From: JAEZFI01 sp044508215
GTDB lineage: Bacteria > Actinomycetota > Acidimicrobiia > Acidimicrobiales > Microtrichaceae
Assembly: GCA_044508215.1 (NCBI GenBank)
Contig: JBIQID010000035.1
Coordinates: forward strand, 1-23,154
Direction of reading: 5' to 3'
DNA: 23,154 nucleotides
Each line of letters starts with the position of its first letter. Position 1 is the first letter of the stretch. The position numbers were made by a program, and so were the translations under genes. Of the stretch, positions 1 to 8,284 are shown one piece after another. Under the pieces are notes generated by a model. The model had not been told where the DNA came from and did not search any database. It saw only the letters and a list, made by a program, of their open reading frames with translations.

Positions 1-561
1 GGCCTCGTCGTCTACCTCCTCAACAAACCCGCCGGCGTGGTCAGCACCGCCGCGGACACCCACGGGCGCCCGACCGTGGTGGAGCTCGTGCCGCCGTCGC
101 CCCGGGTGGTCCCCGTGGGCCGCCTCGATGCCGACACGGAGGGCCTCCTGCTCCTCACCAACGACGGCACGCTGACGCACCGCATCACCCACCCGTCGTT
201 CGGCGTCGAGAAGGAGTACCTGGCCGAGGTCCGTGGGCGCCCCTCGCGGGGTGCGCTGCGGCTGCTGCGGGAGGGCGTCGAGCTGGAGGACGGCATCACG
301 GCACCTGCCAAGGCGTCGCTCATCCACGACAGCACGATCCGCCTGGTCATCCACGAGGGCCGGAACCGCCAGGTGCGGAGGATGTGCGAAGCCGTCGGCC
401 ACCCGGTCGAGCGGCTGGTGCGCACCCGGATCGGCCCCATCCGTGACCACTCGCTGGCGTCCGGCGAGTGGCGCGAGCTCACCCAGGACGAGGTCCGGGC
501 GCTCGAACGTGCGGTCGCACCCGGCCGGGGCCGTTCCGAGCGCCCACCGAGGCGCCGGTAG
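1..561 (+). CDS. rluB: rRNA pseudouridine synthase, RsuA/RluB family (5' end missing)
   Basis: Isomerises a specific uridine of ribosomal RNA to pseudouridine in the cytoplasm. The frame is open from base 1 (G-L-V-V-Y-L-L-N-K-P), so the start codon and the N-terminal S4 RNA-binding domain lie outside the window. The visible part is the catalytic domain: NKPAGVVST, the GRLDADTEG motif whose Asp is the family's catalytic residue, the LTHPSFGVEKEYLAEV-like stretch (here beginning RITHPSFG), and the late motif EGRNRQVRRMCEAVGHPV. The TAG stop at 559-561 lies inside the proposed -10 box of the chorismate mutase gene. Family assignment is firm. RluB rather than RsuA, RluE or RluF is an inference from its place upstream of a cmk-der type block, as in other Gram-positive genomes. 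Confidence 0.9.
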   Translation, partial: GLVVYLLNKPAGVVSTAADTHGRPTVVELVPPSPRVVPVGRLDADTEGLLLLTNDGTLTHRITHPSFGVEKEYLAEVRGRPSRGALRLLREGVELEDGITAPAKASLIHDSTIRLVIHEGRNRQVRRMCEAVGHPVERLVRTRIGPIRDHSLASGEWRELTQDEVRALERAVAPGRGRSERPPRRR

Positions 562-564
562 AGT
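559..564 (+). promoter_or_regulatory. -10 box TAGAGT of chorismate mutase gene
   Basis: TAGAGT is followed by 8 nt and then the ATG at 573, with no Shine-Dalgarno sequence, as expected for a leaderless transcript. It overlaps the stop codon of the preceding gene. No clear -35 box. Confidence 0.45.
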
Positions 565-572
565 CGGTCACC

Positions 573-941
573 ATGTCCGAGGCCGTCCGGGCCCTTCGAG
601 GGGCCACCACGTTCGACGTCGACGAGGCGGGCCACGTGACCGAACGTGTCACGACCCTGCTGCAGGAGATGTTGGCGCGCAACGACGTCGACCACGACGA
701 CCTCATCTCGATCCTGTTCACCGCCACCGACGACCTCACCTCGATCTTCCCGGCCACCGCCGCCCGGTCGCTGGGCCTCGGCGACGTGCCCCTGATCTGC
801 GCTCGCGAGCTGGCGATCGAAGGCGGCGCCAAGCGCTGCATCCGGGTGCTCGCCCACCTCACCACCACCCGGGCACGGAACGAGCTCCGCCACGTGTACC
901 TCGAGGGCGCGCGAAGCCTTCGCGACGACCTCCCCGAATGA
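573..941 (+). CDS. aroH: chorismate mutase, AroH (trimeric Bacillus type)
   Basis: Converts chorismate to prephenate, the branch point toward phenylalanine and tyrosine. The 122-residue protein has the family's usual length and aligns by eye with Bacillus subtilis AroH: RGATT with Arg9, C76/E79 in CARELAIEGG, Arg91 in KRCIRV, Tyr109 in HVYLE and Arg117 near the C-terminus, matching the known active-site residues Arg7, Cys75/Glu78, Arg90, Tyr108 and Arg116. The ATG at 573 is the only sensible start: it places RGATT close to the N-terminus and sits 8 nt after a TAGAGT -10 box. The TGA overlaps the tyrA start (ATGATG at 938-943), so translation is probably coupled to prephenate dehydrogenase, the next enzyme of the tyrosine branch. 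Confidence 0.95.
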   Translation: MSEAVRALRGATTFDVDEAGHVTERVTTLLQEMLARNDVDHDDLISILFTATDDLTSIFPATAARSLGLGDVPLICARELAIEGGAKRCIRVLAHLTTTRARNELRHVYLEGARSLRDDLPE

Positions 942-2017
942 TGGGTGGCGAACCGGGAGCACCTCGGGCGCAGCTGATCGGTACCGGCCTGATCGGCGGT
1001 TCCGTGGGACTCGCGCTGCGTGAGGCCGGCTGGCACGTCACCGGCACGGACGCCGCGACCTCGGTGGCGGACGCCGCTCTCGAAGCCGGCGCCGTCGACG
1101 AGGTCGGGGAGGACCCCGCCGCCGAGCTCGTGGTCCTCGCCATGCCGGTCGGCGGCATCGCGGATGCCGCCAACGCGGCCCTCGAGCGCTACCCCGAGGC
1201 CGTGGTCACCGACGTCGGCTCCGTGAAGGCGTCGATCGTCGAGCAGGTGGACCACCCGAGGTTCGTCGGGGGCCACCCGATGGCCGGCTCCGAGCAGGAA
1301 GGGGTGGCCGGAGCGCAGGCGTCGATGTTCAAGGGCGCCACCTGGGTGCTGACCCCGACCGCCCGCACCGATCCGACGGCCTACGCCCGGGTGCACCACG
1401 CGGTCACCGAGATGGGCGCCGAGGTGGCCACGATGGACGCCCGCGACCACGACCAGGTGGTCGCCACCGTCTCGCACGTGCCGCACCTCACGGCGGCCGC
1501 CCTCATGGGGCTCGCCTCCGAACGTGGGCAGGACCACGCGGCGCTCCTCCGGATGGCCGCCGGCGGCTTCCGCGACATGACCCGCATCGCCTCGGGCCAC
1601 CCCGGCATCTGGCCCGACATCTGCGCCGAGAACGCGGCGGCCATCGACGAGGTCCTCGCCGCCCTGGTCGACGAGTTGGGCGAGCTGCGGCGAATCGTGT
1701 CGTCCGGGCAGCGGAGCGAGCTGCTGGAACGCCTCGAAGCAGCCCGGTCGGCCCGCACCAACCTCCCCTTCGCCGCGCCGCCGCCGGAGGCCATGGTCGA
1801 GATGCGGGTCATCATCCAGGACCGCCCCGGCGAGCTCGCCACCGTCGCCACCACGGCCACGAACATCAGCGTCAACCTCTACGACGTCGAGATCGCCCAC
1901 TCGTCCGAGGGCCAGCGCGGCGTCCTCATGATGCTGGTGTCCGCCGACCAGGCAGACCGGCTGGCCGAGGCGCTCGAAGCCCAGGGCTACGTCGTGGCCG
2001 AACGGAAGCTCAGATGA
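938..2017 (+). CDS. tyrA: prephenate dehydrogenase with C-terminal ACT domain
   Basis: Oxidative decarboxylation of prephenate to 4-hydroxyphenylpyruvate in tyrosine synthesis. Of about 359 residues, 10-40 form the Rossmann nucleotide site (LIGTGLIGGSVGLALREAG), GGHPMAGSEQEG forms the substrate-loop motif, and SHVPH carries the conserved His. From about residue 288 a regulatory ACT domain begins (MRVIIQDRPGELATVA), which suggests amino-acid feedback control. Two in-frame ATGs (938 and 941) overlap the aroH stop. There is no clear Shine-Dalgarno, so either could be used through coupling. The TGA at 2015-2017 overlaps the ATG of aroA in an ATGA, which makes aroH-tyrA-aroA one translational chain. 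Confidence 0.95.
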   Translation: MMGGEPGAPRAQLIGTGLIGGSVGLALREAGWHVTGTDAATSVADAALEAGAVDEVGEDPAAELVVLAMPVGGIADAANAALERYPEAVVTDVGSVKASIVEQVDHPRFVGGHPMAGSEQEGVAGAQASMFKGATWVLTPTARTDPTAYARVHHAVTEMGAEVATMDARDHDQVVATVSHVPHLTAAALMGLASERGQDHAALLRMAAGGFRDMTRIASGHPGIWPDICAENAAAIDEVLAALVDELGELRRIVSSGQRSELLERLEAARSARTNLPFAAPPPEAMVEMRVIIQDRPGELATVATTATNISVNLYDVEIAHSSEGQRGVLMMLVSADQADRLAEALEAQGYVVAERKLR

Positions 2018-3856
2018 GTCGACAGGAACACATCCACCCCCTNNNNNNNNNNNNNNNNNNNNNNNNNNNNNNNNNNNNNNNNNNNNNNNNNNNNNNNNNN
2101 NNNNNNNNNNNNNNNNNNNNNNNNNNNNNNNNNNNNNNNNNNGGTGACGCTCGACGCCCGCCTCTCCGGCACGACCTCCCGCTTCCTCCTGGCCGTCGCG
2201 GCGCTGGCGGACGGTCCTGTCACCGTCGACGGCGCCGAACCACTGCGGCGACGCCCGATGGCCGACGGGATCGAGGCGCTGCGCTCGCTCGGCGTGGAGG
2301 TCGACTCCGACCAGGGGCTGCTGCCGGCCACCATCCGCGGCAGCCGCAGCTGGGCGTCGAAGGTCGACGTGGGTGGTGCCGTGTCCTCGCAGTTCCTCTC
2401 CGGTCTGCTGATGGCGGCGCCCGTGCTGCCCGAGGGGCTCGAGGTGGAGGTGGACGGCGAGCTCCAGAGCCAGCCCTACGTGACGATGACGGTGGAGGTC
2501 ATGCGCTCGTTCGGCGCCAAGGTCGACGTGGGCACCGACCTCCGCAGCTTCCGGGTGTCGCCCGGCGGCTACGAGGCCACCCACCTGGCCGTCGAGCCCG
2601 ACGCCTCGGCGGCGTCCTACTTCTTCGCCGCAGCCGCCGCGTGCGGTGGACGAGTGCGGATCGAGGGGCTCGGCACCCGGTCGCTCCAGGGTGACGTGGC
2701 AGTCGTCGACGTGCTCGCACAGATGGGCGCCGAGGTCCGCAAGCACGACGACGCCGTCGAGGTGATCGGCCCCGACCGGCTCACCGGCGTCGACGTCGAC
2801 ATGGGCCCGATCTCCGACACGGCCCCCACGATCGCCGCCATCGCACCGCTGGCCGACAGCCCGACCCGCCTGAGGGGCATCGGCTTCATCCGGGCGAAGG
2901 AGACCGACCGGATCGGGTCCGTCGTGGAGGAGCTGCGGCGCCTGGGCGTGGACGCATCCGAGGAGCCCGACGGGCTGGTCGTGAACCCGAGCGAGCCGCG
3001 CGGCGGCGTGGTGCGCACCTACGACGACCACCGGATGGCCATGAGCTTCTCGGTGCTCGGCCTCCGGGTGCCTGGCATCGTGATCGACGACGCCGACGTG
3101 GTCGACAAGACCTTCCCCGACTTCTACACGGCCCTCGACCAGCTGAGGGGCGCGGCCCCCGGCCCGAGCGGCACGGGCGCCGGCGCCGGGGTGGTGGCGA
3201 TCGACGGTCCCGCCGGCTCGGGCAAGTCGACCGTCGCGAAGGCGCTCAGCCAGCGGCTCGGCATCCCGTACCTCGACACGGGCGCCATGTACCGGGCGGC
3301 CACGTGGGCGGCGCTGCGGGACGGCCTCGCGCTCGACGACGAGGCGGCGGTCACCGAGCTGAGCCGCCGGATGGAGCTGGAGCTGTCGCCCACGGGCGTG
3401 TGGGTCGACGGCGTCGACGTCACGAGCGCGATCCGCCAGGCGGACGTGAACGAGGGCGTCTCGATCGTCGCAGCGATCTCCGGAGTGCGGGCCGACATGC
3501 GCGAGCGGCAGCGTGCCTGGATGGCCGAGCACGGGGGCGGGGTGGTGGAGGGCCGCGACATCGGCACCGTCGTGTTCCCGGACGCCTCGGTGAAGGTGTA
3601 CCTCGATGCGTCACCCGAGGCCCGGGCGCGTCGCCGGGCGGCGGAGCGCGACGAGCTGGGTGAGGACGACGTGGCGCGCACCGCGGCCGAGCTGGCACGC
3701 CGTGACCGGCTGGACTCCACCCGGGCCGACTCACCGCTGCACGAGGCGGCCGACGCGCTGGTCATCGACACCACGAACCTCACGGTCGACGACGTGGTGA
3801 GGCTCGTGGCCGAGCGGTACGACGAGGAGATGGGGCGTGGCGAGCATCGAAGCTGA
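2014..3856 (+). CDS. aroA-cmk: EPSP synthase-cytidylate kinase fusion, interrupted by an assembly gap
   Basis: The first half is 3-phosphoshikimate 1-carboxyvinyltransferase (sixth step of the shikimate pathway). The second half is CMP/dCMP kinase. ATG 2014 starts MSRQEHIHPL, then 100 Ns follow. Sequence resumes at the SGTTSRFL region of EPSPS and runs through SSQFLSGLLMAAP, DASAASYFFAA, the KETDR motif, DDHRMAM and DKTFPDF. Without a stop it crosses a Gly/Ala/Pro linker (3146-3190) into Cmk: P-loop GPAGSGKST, DTGAMYR, EGRDIGTVVFP, and lid-region Arg residues. In-frame GTGs at 3191 and 3194 could start a separate Cmk, but no stop or Shine-Dalgarno precedes them, so I call a fusion. The two sides of the gap are in different frames as written because the N-run has arbitrary length. 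By comparison with E. coli AroA about 75-80 residues are missing. Confidence 0.93.
2043..2142. other. assembly gap, 100 N
   Basis: Exactly 100 Ns, the usual placeholder for a gap of unknown size. The EPSP synthase frame shifts across it, and the missing protein segment should need about 225-240 nt, so the true distance is probably longer than drawn. The lost part would hold the N-terminal PGSKS-like substrate-binding motif. Confidence 0.97.
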
Positions 3857-4556
3857 GACCGGAGGGAAGCCCCTCGACGAGCTGGTCGCCGAGACCGTCC
3901 GCACGGGGCGGGGTCCCGCTGCGAGCGCGCTCTACGCCGTGCTGCGTGGGCTGGCGCTGGGGCTCGCTCGGCTCTACTGGCGCCTCGAGGTGGTCGGCCG
4001 CGAGCGCTTCCCGGTGACCGGTGCCTACGTGCTGGCGCCGGTGCACCGCTCCAACATCGACTTCATGCTGCCGGCGCTCGCCTGCCCCACCCGGGTGCGG
4101 TGGATGGCCAAGTCGTCGATCTTCGTGGGGGGCATCATCGAGCGCTGGCTGCGGGCGATGGGCTCGTTCCCGGTGAAGCGCGACGAGTTGGACCGCGCGT
4201 CGCTCGCCACCTGCCTGGGCGTGGTCGCCGCAGGACAGCCCCTCGTGATGTTCCCCGAGGGACGGCGCCGCGAGGGCCCGGTGATCGAGGACATCTTCGA
4301 CGGCCCCGCCTACGTCGCCTGCCGCGAGCGCGTGCCGATCGTCCCCATCGGGATCGGCGGCTCGGACCGCGCCATGCCGATCGGCTCGAAGTTCGTGCGC
4401 CCGGCGAAGGTCGTGGTCGTGGTGGGCGAGCCGATGTACCCCGACGTGCCGCTCGAGGGCCGGGTGCCTCGGGCCGACGTCAACGCGTTCAGCGCCCAGC
4501 TGCAGGAGCGGCTCCAGGAGCTGTACGACGAGGCGAAGGCTCGCGCCGGCGCCTGA
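3837..4556 (+). CDS. plsC: 1-acyl-glycerol-3-phosphate acyltransferase-like protein (PlsC family)
   Basis: Transfers an acyl chain to lysophosphatidic acid or a related lysolipid at the inner face of the membrane. The 239-residue protein shows the acyltransferase H-x4-D motif as H70-RSNI-D75, the FPEG motif at 139-142 (with RRR in place of the common TRS), and VPIVPIGI. A hydrophobic stretch near residues 32-48 could anchor it in the membrane. The start is GTG 3837, 20 nt inside the end of aroA-cmk and preceded by GAGGAG, so it is co-translated with the fusion. The cmk-plsC order is common in Gram-positive genomes. The exact acyl acceptor cannot be read from sequence. Confidence 0.9.
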   Translation: MASIEAETGGKPLDELVAETVRTGRGPAASALYAVLRGLALGLARLYWRLEVVGRERFPVTGAYVLAPVHRSNIDFMLPALACPTRVRWMAKSSIFVGGIIERWLRAMGSFPVKRDELDRASLATCLGVVAAGQPLVMFPEGRRREGPVIEDIFDGPAYVACRERVPIVPIGIGGSDRAMPIGSKFVRPAKVVVVVGEPMYPDVPLEGRVPRADVNAFSAQLQERLQELYDEAKARAGA

Positions 4557-4581
4557 GGCCGAGCTGCCAGACCGGTTCTGC

Positions 4582-4617
4582 TGTGCGATCTCGCCCCGAT
4601 CGGGGCGAGATCGCACA
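4582..4617. terminator. perfect 36-bp palindrome between convergent plsC and ispH
   Basis: Bases 4582-4617 equal their own reverse complement, centred between 4599 and 4600. As RNA this gives a 16-bp GC-rich stem with a GAUC tetraloop in either direction. It lies between two convergent stops (4556 and 4650), fitting a bidirectional terminator, but there is no T-tract on either side. It contains three GATC sites. A mobile palindromic repeat is an alternative. Confidence 0.7.
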
Positions 4618-4649
4618 ACGAAACGGGAAGGCGGGCCGGGTCAGACCGG

Positions 4650-5729
4650 TCAGACCGGCTGGATCGTCAGGTCCTTCAGCACGCCGCTCGCACCGGTGGT
4701 GCGGTCCCAGCTCGGCTGGGCCTCGGGGGCGCCGAGGGTGGCGCCGGCAGCGGCCTCGAGGGCGGCGACGAGCGCCCGCAGGTTGCGCGGCGGCGGGAAG
4801 TACTCGTCCTCGTCGGTGATCCGCACCTCGGTGACCCCGTGGGTGGGGTCGAGGCGGGCGATCACCGCCTCCACCAGCTCCTCGGGGGCGGAGGCGCCGG
4901 CGGTGACGCCGACCGTGCCGGTGAAGTCGGCGGGGACCTCGGAGGCGTCGTTGACGCGGACGACCAGCTCGCACCCGGCGTCGCGGGCGAGCCGCTCGAG
5001 CGCCAGCGTGTTCGACGAGTTCGCAGAGCCGACGACGACCATCGCGTCGCAGCGCGGAGCGATCTCCATCAGCGCCGACTGGCGGTTGGTGGTGGCGAAG
5101 CAGAGGTCCGACCGGCCGGGCTGCCAGAGGTCGGGGAAGCGCTCGGCCGCGGACTCCTGCACCCCTGCCCAGTCGCGGTGGCTGAGCGTCGTCTGCGCGA
5201 GCAGCGCGACCGGCTGCTCGATGGGAGGCAGGTCGTCGACGTCGTCGGCGCTCTCCACCCGCCAGATGGCGTCGGGCGCCACCGCCATCGTGCCCTCGGC
5301 CTCCTCGTGCCCGGCGTGGCCGACGTAGACGATCTGGTAGCCCTTCCCGGCACGCACCTTCACCTCGTGGTGGACCTTCGTGACGAGCGGACAGACGGCG
5401 TCGACCACCACGCTGCCGGTGCCGCGGGCGTCGGCCACCACCTCGGGCGCCGAGCCGTGGGCGGAGAGCATGATCGGGTGTCCCGGCGGCACCTCGTCGA
5501 TGCTGTCGACGAACACCACGCCCTGCTCACGGAAGCGCTCGACCACCCGCTGGTTGTGGACGATCTCGTGGTAGCAGTACACGGGTGGGTCGAACAGGCG
5601 GACCATCCACGCCAGCGCCTTGATCGCCATCTCGACGCCGGCGCAGAACCCGCGCGGCGCGGCGAGGAGGACGTGTTCGACACCCGAGGACGCCTCGGGC
5701 GCCGCCTGGGGGGAGGGGGCGTTGGTCAT
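4650..5729 (-). CDS. ispH: 4-hydroxy-3-methylbut-2-enyl diphosphate reductase (IspH/LytB)
   Basis: Last step of the MEP isoprenoid pathway: HMBPP to IPP and DMAPP, using a 4Fe-4S cluster. The 359-residue protein has the three cluster cysteines C29 (GFCAGV), C113 (DAVCPLVTK) and C210 (DLCFATTNRQ), the substrate-binding His of HEIVHN (54/58) and SAHGS (91), H141/E143 in GHEEAEGT, and the TTLS threonine. Start ATG 5729 overlaps the stop of the upstream hydrolase as ATGA, and an N-terminal tail of about 18 residues precedes the core. It is unusual that an essential cytosolic enzyme sits last in an operon of exported hydrolases and points against the plsC and der genes with which it is often collinear. 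Confidence 0.96.
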   Translation of the reverse strand: MTNAPSPQAAPEASSGVEHVLLAAPRGFCAGVEMAIKALAWMVRLFDPPVYCYHEIVHNQRVVERFREQGVVFVDSIDEVPPGHPIMLSAHGSAPEVVADARGTGSVVVDAVCPLVTKVHHEVKVRAGKGYQIVYVGHAGHEEAEGTMAVAPDAIWRVESADDVDDLPPIEQPVALLAQTTLSHRDWAGVQESAAERFPDLWQPGRSDLCFATTNRQSALMEIAPRCDAMVVVGSANSSNTLALERLARDAGCELVVRVNDASEVPADFTGTVGVTAGASAPEELVEAVIARLDPTHGVTEVRITDEDEYFPPPRNLRALVAALEAAAGATLGAPEAQPSWDRTTGASGVLKDLTIQPV

Positions 5730-6928
5730 TCGTCGTGGAGGTACCTGGGGGCCATGTCGCCGAACCGTTCGACGACGCCCGAGCCCAGGCCGACGGGCTC
5801 GGGATCCAGTCCTGCACGGTATCGCAGCTCTGCCGTGATGAAGTGTCGGACGACGGGCCACGCCTCGCTGTTCGGCGCCGCCGGGGGCAGGCAGCCGTCC
5901 TGGGCGAGCTCGGCGATGAACTGCGGGAGGATCAGCCCGCCCGAGGCGGCGAGGCCCACGAGACCCCCCTGGTCGCGTCCGATCTCGCAGATGTCGGTCA
6001 TTCCGTTGTTGTGCCCTGTGCGCGGGAGGACCACCAGCTTCCGCTCGCCCGCTGTGGCGGCGTAGGCGGCCTCCACCCGCTCGAGGATGACGATCTTGTC
6101 GTCCTCGCCCGTGATCCACATGCCTGCCTTCGACCGGTCCAGCAGGGCGGGCGGCACCAGCGACAGCTCACCGATCGACACGGCCGGCGCCACGATGCCG
6201 AACGACAGCGAGATCCACGACGAGACGTCGGTCCGCTCGCCTGCCATGCGGGTGGAGGACCAGCCCCCGGCCGAGTGGCCGACCGGGAACAGGCGCGACG
6301 TGTCGATGCGTCCCGCGAGCACCCCGGGGCCGGCGTCGAGGGCCTCGGCCGCGGCGACGGTGAGGTTCACCACGTCCTCCTCGGGCCGGTTCGGCACCCC
6401 GGGCTCGGGCCACAGCCCGCCGAGCCCTCGCTCGATGTAGTCGGGCGACAGCACGACGAACCCCCAGCTGGCCAGGTGGGTGGTGAGGGCCGTCGACTGG
6501 TTGCGGTACGAGCCGAACCCGTGGCTGAAGAGCACCATCGGGAACCGGCCGTCGGCCGCAGGGAGCTCCCGCACGGCGTCGGTGGTGAAGCGCACGTCGA
6601 GCCCGGCCGGCAGCAGCGCGTCGAGCTGGGGCGGGAACACCTCCCGGACCCGGTACACGTCGCGCGCCGCGCCGTCGCCCGACCCCGGTGGAGCCGGGTA
6701 CCAGACCTCAGCCCGGCGACCCGGCTCCACCTCGACGGTGAGCACGCCCACGTCGAACGGGCCGTGCTCGGCGTACGCGGCGTCGGTGGCCCGCGGCGCC
6801 GTGTCGGGGTCGACCCCGCCGGTGTGGGGCGCAGGCTCGACGGGGGTGCAGGCGACCGCGGTGGTCACCAGGCCCACCAGCACCGCCAGGGCGGCGCGCC
6901 TCCAGCCAGGAGCGGGGCGGAGCGTCAC
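5726..6928 (-). CDS. lipoprotein alpha/beta hydrolase (PAF-acetylhydrolase/dienelactone hydrolase-like), copy 1
   Basis: A predicted exported, lipid-anchored serine hydrolase of 400 residues; the substrate is unknown. The N-terminus has basic residues, a hydrophobic segment (11-25) and a lipobox-like TAVAC with Cys27, then a low-complexity spacer. The core shows the oxyanion region FSHGFGS, the nucleophile elbow GHSAGG (Ser219), the acid GEDD (276/277) and His306 in RTGHNN, a plausible catalytic triad. Besides Cys27 the only cysteines are C314 and C346, likely a disulfide outside the cell. Start GTG 6928 overlaps the preceding gene's stop (GTGA). The stop overlaps the ispH start (ATGA). It is collinear without gaps with the neighbouring copy 2. 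Confidence 0.85.
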   Translation of the reverse strand: MTLRPAPGWRRAALAVLVGLVTTAVACTPVEPAPHTGGVDPDTAPRATDAAYAEHGPFDVGVLTVEVEPGRRAEVWYPAPPGSGDGAARDVYRVREVFPPQLDALLPAGLDVRFTTDAVRELPAADGRFPMVLFSHGFGSYRNQSTALTTHLASWGFVVLSPDYIERGLGGLWPEPGVPNRPEEDVVNLTVAAAEALDAGPGVLAGRIDTSRLFPVGHSAGGWSSTRMAGERTDVSSWISLSFGIVAPAVSIGELSLVPPALLDRSKAGMWITGEDDKIVILERVEAAYAATAGERKLVVLPRTGHNNGMTDICEIGRDQGGLVGLAASGGLILPQFIAELAQDGCLPPAAPNSEAWPVVRHFITAELRYRAGLDPEPVGLGSGVVERFGDMAPRYLHDE

Positions 6929-8187
6929 GACGCCTCCTCGTAGGTGGGTGCCAGCGCGCCGAACGCATCGACGACGCCCTCCCCGAGCCCCACGGGTTCG
7001 GCGTCGAGGCCGGACCGGTACCGCAGCTCGGCGGTGATGAAGTGCCGCACCACCGGCCACACCTCGGGGCCCTCCACGTTCGGTGGCAGGCAGCCGTCCT
7101 GGGCCAGGTCGATCAGGAAGTCGGGGAGCGGCAACCCGGCCTTCCGTGCGAGGCCGATCACCCCGCCGTCGGCTCGCCCGATCTCGCAGATGTCCGACAT
7201 GGCGTTGTTGTGGCCCGAGCGTGGGACGACCACGAGCTTCTTCTCGCCCGCCGAGTACCGGTACGCGTCCTCCACGCCGGCGAGGCGGGCCACCCCGTCG
7301 TCCTCACCCGTGATCCACATGACGGCCTTGTCGGGGTCGCCGAGCGCCGCCGGCACCCGGGGTGTCGGGTTGAAGAGCGTGGGCGTCAGGTTGATGCCGC
7401 TCGACATGGCGATCCACGACGACACGTCGGTGCGGGTGCCGGCGAGCTGCGTCGACGTCCCGCCGCCGGCCGAGTGCCCGACGGGGAAGAGGCGGGAGGT
7501 GTCGATGCGCCCTGCGAGCGGCCCGGGGCCGGCGTCGAGCCGCTCAGCGGCCTCCACAGCGAGCTGCGCCACGGCGAGGTCCGACCGGGTGGGTGCCGAG
7601 GGCGTGCCGCCGAAGCTCTGGAGGCCACGCTCGAAGTAGTCGGGGGAGATCACGACGAACCCCCAGCTGGCGAGGTGGGTGGTCAGGAAGGTCGACTGCA
7701 GCCGGAAGGATGCGAAGCCGTGGCTGAAGAGCACCAGCGGGAAGCGGCCCTCCAGGGCCGGTAGGTCTCGCACCGCCTCGGTGGTGAACGGCGGGTCGAC
7801 GGATGCCGGGAGGAACTGCTGGAGGATCGGCGCCAGGAAGGTGCGGATCCGGTAGACGTCGGTCGCGAGGCCGTCCGCCGATCCCCCCGGCGCCGGGTAC
7901 CAGACGTCGGCCGAGCGGCCCGGTTCGACCTCGACGGTGATGACGCCCACGTCGTGGGGGCCGCGCTCTGCGTACGCGGGCTCGTCGGCGCGTGGCGCGG
8001 CGCTGGGGTCGACGCCGCCGGTGTGCTCGGGCGGCGGCTCGGGGACGGGCGGCGGGGTGCAGGCGGCCAGCACCGACACCGCGGCGACCGCAACGGCGAG
8101 GACGGGGCGGAGCGCTGGGCGCCTGGCACCGCGGCTGGCACTGGTGCGCCGGCTCGGCGCGCGGCCCTGGTGGTCTCGGTGCGACAT
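6925..8187 (-). CDS. lipoprotein alpha/beta hydrolase (PAF-acetylhydrolase/dienelactone hydrolase-like), copy 2
   Basis: First gene of the minus-strand operon, 420 residues, paralogue of copy 1. A basic N-terminus and hydrophobic stretch lead to a good lipobox, LAAC with Cys43, then a proline-rich spacer. Catalytic candidates are Ser239 (GHSAGG), Asp296/297 (GEDD) and His326 (RSGHNN); paired cysteines are C334 and C366. From HTGGVDP to the C-terminus every landmark sits exactly 20 residues later than in copy 1, so the two align over about 366 residues without an indel. The difference is confined to the export region and substitutions, for example in the loop after Ser239. Start ATG 8187 has a Shine-Dalgarno (GGGAGG) about 8 nt upstream. 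The substrate (ester, phospholipid or polymer) cannot be inferred. Confidence 0.87.
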   Translation of the reverse strand: MSHRDHQGRAPSRRTSASRGARRPALRPVLAVAVAAVSVLAACTPPPVPEPPPEHTGGVDPSAAPRADEPAYAERGPHDVGVITVEVEPGRSADVWYPAPGGSADGLATDVYRIRTFLAPILQQFLPASVDPPFTTEAVRDLPALEGRFPLVLFSHGFASFRLQSTFLTTHLASWGFVVISPDYFERGLQSFGGTPSAPTRSDLAVAQLAVEAAERLDAGPGPLAGRIDTSRLFPVGHSAGGGTSTQLAGTRTDVSSWIAMSSGINLTPTLFNPTPRVPAALGDPDKAVMWITGEDDGVARLAGVEDAYRYSAGEKKLVVVPRSGHNNAMSDICEIGRADGGVIGLARKAGLPLPDFLIDLAQDGCLPPNVEGPEVWPVVRHFITAELRYRSGLDAEPVGLGEGVVDAFGALAPTYEEAS

Positions 8188-8278
8188 CGACGTACCTCCC
8201 TCGGTGACAAGTGTCGCACCCCGTGCCGGTTGCTGGTTGGCGAAAGTTGCGCCGGGGGGTCAACGGCAGGCCGCCGCC

Positions 8279-8284
8279 TAGCAT
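8279..8284 (+). promoter_or_regulatory. -10 box TAGCAT of the DUF512 gene
   Basis: TAGCAT is followed by 6 nt and the GTG at 8291 with no Shine-Dalgarno, fitting a leaderless start. It lies in the 103-bp divergent spacer shared with the hydrolase operon. That spacer otherwise shows only a short GACA-AG-TGTC inverted repeat near 8203-8212. Confidence 0.5.

Noticed and set aside
479..3532. 1017-residue minus-strand open frame across tyrA and aroA
   Set aside because: It reads through the 100-N gap, is antisense to recognised enzymes and has shadow composition rich in Arg, Gly, His and Asp. High GC removes stop codons from all frames.
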